Positions 6,402 through 7,860 of a stretch of DNA of 7,860 nucleotides are shown one piece after another. A program made the translations under genes and the position numbers. Location of the stretch: assembly GCA_029856625.1 (NCBI GenBank), contig JAHKLG010000054.1, forward strand, positions 1 through 7,860. The letters run 5' to 3'. Every line of letters begins with the position of its first letter. Within the stretch, counting starts at the first letter, position 1. The notes below the pieces were generated by a model. It had not been told where the DNA came from, did not search any database, and was given only the letters and a program-made list of their open reading frames with translations. The stretch is from Candidatus Njordarchaeota archaeon (GTDB lineage: Archaea > Asgardarchaeota > Njordarchaeia > Njordarchaeales > Njordarchaeaceae).

Positions 6402-7052
6402 TTGCAGGACTCTATTAGAGCTTTAAGAGAAGAGATCATTAGGATCGGAGATTTTTTGATAAAGAAAGATTTAACGATTGGTTCTTCGGGAAATATTAGT
6501 GTTAAAATTGGTAGCAAAGATTTAATTCTCATAACTCCTAGCGGCATACCCTTTGAGATTATGAGACCCGAGGATATAGTAGTTGTTAACTTGGAGGGAA
6601 AGATCATAGAAGGGGATAAAAATCCCTCGACAGAACTCCCAATGCATTTAAAGATCTACAAAGAAAGAGAAGATATTTCCGCGATAATCCATGCCCATAC
6701 CATTTATGCTGGGGCCTTAGCTGTTACTCATACACCAATACCTGCAATACTGGATGAGATGATCCTTTATCTGGGCGGAGAAATCTCAGTAGCGGAGTAC
6801 GCTCCCCCTGGAACCGAAGAATTAGCTAGGAACGCAGTCAAAGCTCTCGGTAAAAAGAAAGCAGTAATTTTGGCAAATCATGGAGTAGTTGCATGTGGTA
6901 AGAACCTTAAAGATGCCTTGGAAGTGCTCTTAAGAGTTGAAAGAGCTGCTAAAATATACATTTTGGCGAGAATAATCGGTGAACCAAGAAAACTGCCAAA
7001 AGAAGCTATTGAGCATGAATTGGAGATCTATAAATTACTCCTAGAGGAATAG
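6402..7052 (+). CDS. Class II aldolase/adducin family protein (L-fuculose-1-phosphate aldolase-like)
   Basis: At 216 residues, this is a full-length zinc aldolase of the FucA/AraD family. GSSGNISVK (28-35) and TPSGIP (45-50) form the phosphate-binding loops. E78 in STELPMH is the catalytic acid/base. H97 and H99 (HAH) and H160 (ANHGVV) are the zinc ligands. These sit five residues later than E73, H92, H94 and H155 of E. coli FucA, so the active site is complete. FucA-type enzymes cleave or make sugar 1-phosphates with dihydroxyacetone phosphate and lactaldehyde or a similar aldehyde. In archaea such enzymes have been linked to lactaldehyde supply and to salvage of deoxysugar phosphates; MtnB-like dehydratase activity is an alternative. 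The TTG start directly follows an in-frame stop at 6399 and has GGGCGA five bases upstream. A dead aldo/keto reductase follows after 3 bp, suggesting a former aldehyde-handling operon. Confidence 0.9.
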   Translation: MQDSIRALREEIIRIGDFLIKKDLTIGSSGNISVKIGSKDLILITPSGIPFEIMRPEDIVVVNLEGKIIEGDKNPSTELPMHLKIYKEREDISAIIHAHTIYAGALAVTHTPIPAILDEMILYLGGEISVAEYAPPGTEELARNAVKALGKKKAVILANHGVVACGKNLKDALEVLLRVERAAKIYILARIIGEPRKLPKEAIEHELEIYKLLLEE

Positions 7053-7055
7053 CAC

Positions 7056-7429
7056 ATGGAATTTATGCATCTCGGTGAAACACGAATTAAGGTCTCTAAG
7101 ATTGGAATCGAGCACTTGGCAATGAAGTTCCACTTCCTGGGTTATAGGAGGGAATATACTAAAGAGGATCTAAGAAAGCATTTGAAACAGCTATAGAAAA
7201 TGGAATAAACCTTATTGACGCTACAAAAATGTATGGCGGGAAAGAACGAGGAGTTTATAGGGGAATTATGCAAAAATAGGAGAGAAGATTTTCATAATGT
7301 TAACCAGAATATCGTGATGAAATAAAAAATATGTCTAAGCTACGCTCAGAAAAAGGCGAACTTTTCATTAAAAACTCTTGTAAAAAGTTTTTCAAATATC
7401 AGGTAGCTGGAAATCAGCATAAGAAATAA
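7056..7429 (+). pseudogene. Aldo/keto reductase remnant, frameshifted and truncated
   Basis: The start MEFMHLGETRIKVSKIG (ATG 7056, with GAGG eight to ten bases upstream) is a standard aldo/keto reductase N-terminus, followed by YTKEDLRK. The frame then hits TAG at 7194. From 7181 the next frame reads FETAIENGINLIDATKMYGG, the expected strand with the catalytic Asp and Tyr, consistent with loss of one base near 7180. From 7248 the original frame resumes with EEFIGELCKNRRE, then breaks again within about 30 bases. A short PEYRDEIKNM match follows at 7304-7333. The last 95 bases are not recognisable. Intact reductases have roughly 300-330 residues, so two thirds of the C-terminal barrel are missing. 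It probably once formed an operon with the aldolase, 3 bp upstream. No product is expected. Confidence 0.85.
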
Positions 7430-7448
7430 AGTTAAAGTGATGAAGAGA

Positions 7449-7860
7449 CTAGTCGAATTCTTCGCTACCCTTCGGGGAAGTCTCTTCTTTCTTTGCCTCA
7501 AATGCTTCTTTTGCTGCGATAATATCATCTATTCGTAATATCATTGTAGCTGCTTCGGTAGCCGCTTTAATAGCGTTCTTCTTCACTATAACCGGGTCTA
7601 AGACACCTTCTTTAGCCATGTCCTTTATCTTTCCATCCCTTACATCGATGCCATAAGTTGTTTCTCCACGTACATGATGTGTTCTAAGTTTCTCAAGTGT
7701 CTCAATAACGTCAAGTCCAGCGGTTTCAATGAGAGCCGTCGGTATTCCAAGTATCGCTTTTGCAAAAGCTCTTATAGCTCTACTCTCCTTTCCGCCCACT
7801 TCTTCAGCGTATTTTTCTAGTCTAACAGCTATTTGAACCTCCGGTGCTCCACCAGCGGCA
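7449..7860 (-). CDS. Thermosome (group II chaperonin) subunit, C-terminal part
   Basis: This is the C-terminal 136 residues; the frame stays open to the window edge, so the rest lies beyond 7860. The visible part begins AAGGAPEVQIAVRLEKYAEEVGG and continues through RAFAKAILGIPTALIETAGLD, LEKLRTHHVRG, YGIDVRDGKIKDM and KAATEAATMILRIDDIIAAKEA. These are the hallmark equatorial-domain segments of archaeal thermosomes; the GGAPE and AGLD segments contribute to the nucleotide pocket. Thermosomes are two-ring, lid-containing ATP-driven folding machines in the cytoplasm. The tail ends in GSEEFD and lacks a Gly/Met-rich repeat. The valine codon GTG at 7799 is internal, not a start. Transcription runs toward the reductase pseudogene, and a T-rich run just past the stop on the minus strand could terminate it. 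Confidence 0.96.
   Translation of the reverse strand, partial: AAGGAPEVQIAVRLEKYAEEVGGKESRAIRAFAKAILGIPTALIETAGLDVIETLEKLRTHHVRGETTYGIDVRDGKIKDMAKEGVLDPVIVKKNAIKAATEAATMILRIDDIIAAKEAFEAKKEETSPKGSEEFD

Noticed and set aside
5387..6607. Minus-strand ORFs 5387-5635 and 6365-6607
   Set aside because: They are antisense to the propeller and aldolase genes, have no motif, and the second crosses the aldolase start region.
7370..7392. Hairpin AAAAACT / AGTTTTT with 9-nt loop in the pseudogene tail
   Set aside because: It is only 7 bp and nearly all A-T; too weak to call a terminator or RNA structure in such AT-rich DNA.
7314..7443. Two GTGATGA box-C-like words (7314-7320 and 7437-7443) as further C/D sRNAs
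   Set aside because: Neither is followed by CTGA at guide distance, and no D'/C' pair can be placed.
7346..7528. Minus-strand ORF with a hydrophobic stretch, suggesting a small membrane protein
   Set aside because: It overlaps the thermosome C-terminus in another frame and the pseudogene debris; no ribosome site, so treated as chance.
1..7860. tRNA or rRNA genes, CRISPR array, insertion sequence, integration site
   Set aside because: I found no T-loop motif with matching stems, no spaced direct repeats, no transposase-like ORF and no terminal repeats.

Overview
The window is from an AT-rich archaeal chromosome. The evidence is a thermosome (group II chaperonin) subunit, an archaeal RNA polymerase Rpb4/RpoF subunit, a UPF0292-type Toprim protein, TATA-like promoters and Shine-Dalgarno sites of the GGTGA type 5-7 nt before starts. 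Four of the six start codons that can be judged are TTG or GTG. The gene set would suit a thermophilic or uncultured member of the Thermoproteota (TACK) side of the archaea, but nothing here fixes the lineage.

Layout. Bases 1-1174 (+) hold the 3' part of a large beta-rich protein whose visible start carries an FG-GAP-like DINGDG loop. Bases 1208-1663 (-) encode the small Toprim protein, convergent with it. In and beside that convergent junction, at 1192-1243 (+), is a strong candidate C/D box sRNA (C, D', C', D boxes with two 12-nt guides) that nobody would find by looking for ORFs. An AT-rich divergent promoter region (1664-1767) separates the Toprim gene from tldD (1768-3204) and tldE (about 3217-4566), a tightly spaced pair encoding the two halves of the TldD/TldE peptidase. 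tldE overlaps the tail of rpoF (4559-5002, -) end to end by 8 bp. Divergent from rpoF is a cytoplasmic beta-propeller protein (5117-6268, +). After a 133-bp gap come a class II (fuculose-phosphate-type) aldolase (6402-7052, +) and, 3 bp later, the multiply frameshifted remnant of an aldo/keto reductase (7056-about 7429). The window ends in the C-terminal part of a thermosome subunit (7449-7860, -).

How the genes fit together. TldD and TldE should be co-translated and form one heterodimeric metalloprotease. The aldolase and the dead reductase look like a former two-gene aldehyde-metabolism operon. The other genes are housekeeping singletons (transcription, protein folding, Toprim nuclease-like function) without obvious functional links. 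The two propeller-type proteins, one at each side of the window, share a DINxDG calcium-loop motif and may be related. The most noteworthy item is the C/D sRNA candidate. Its second guide is complementary to AAAGGGGAUUAG, which resembles the 790 loop of 16S rRNA, and its gene runs antisense to the last codons of the Toprim gene.
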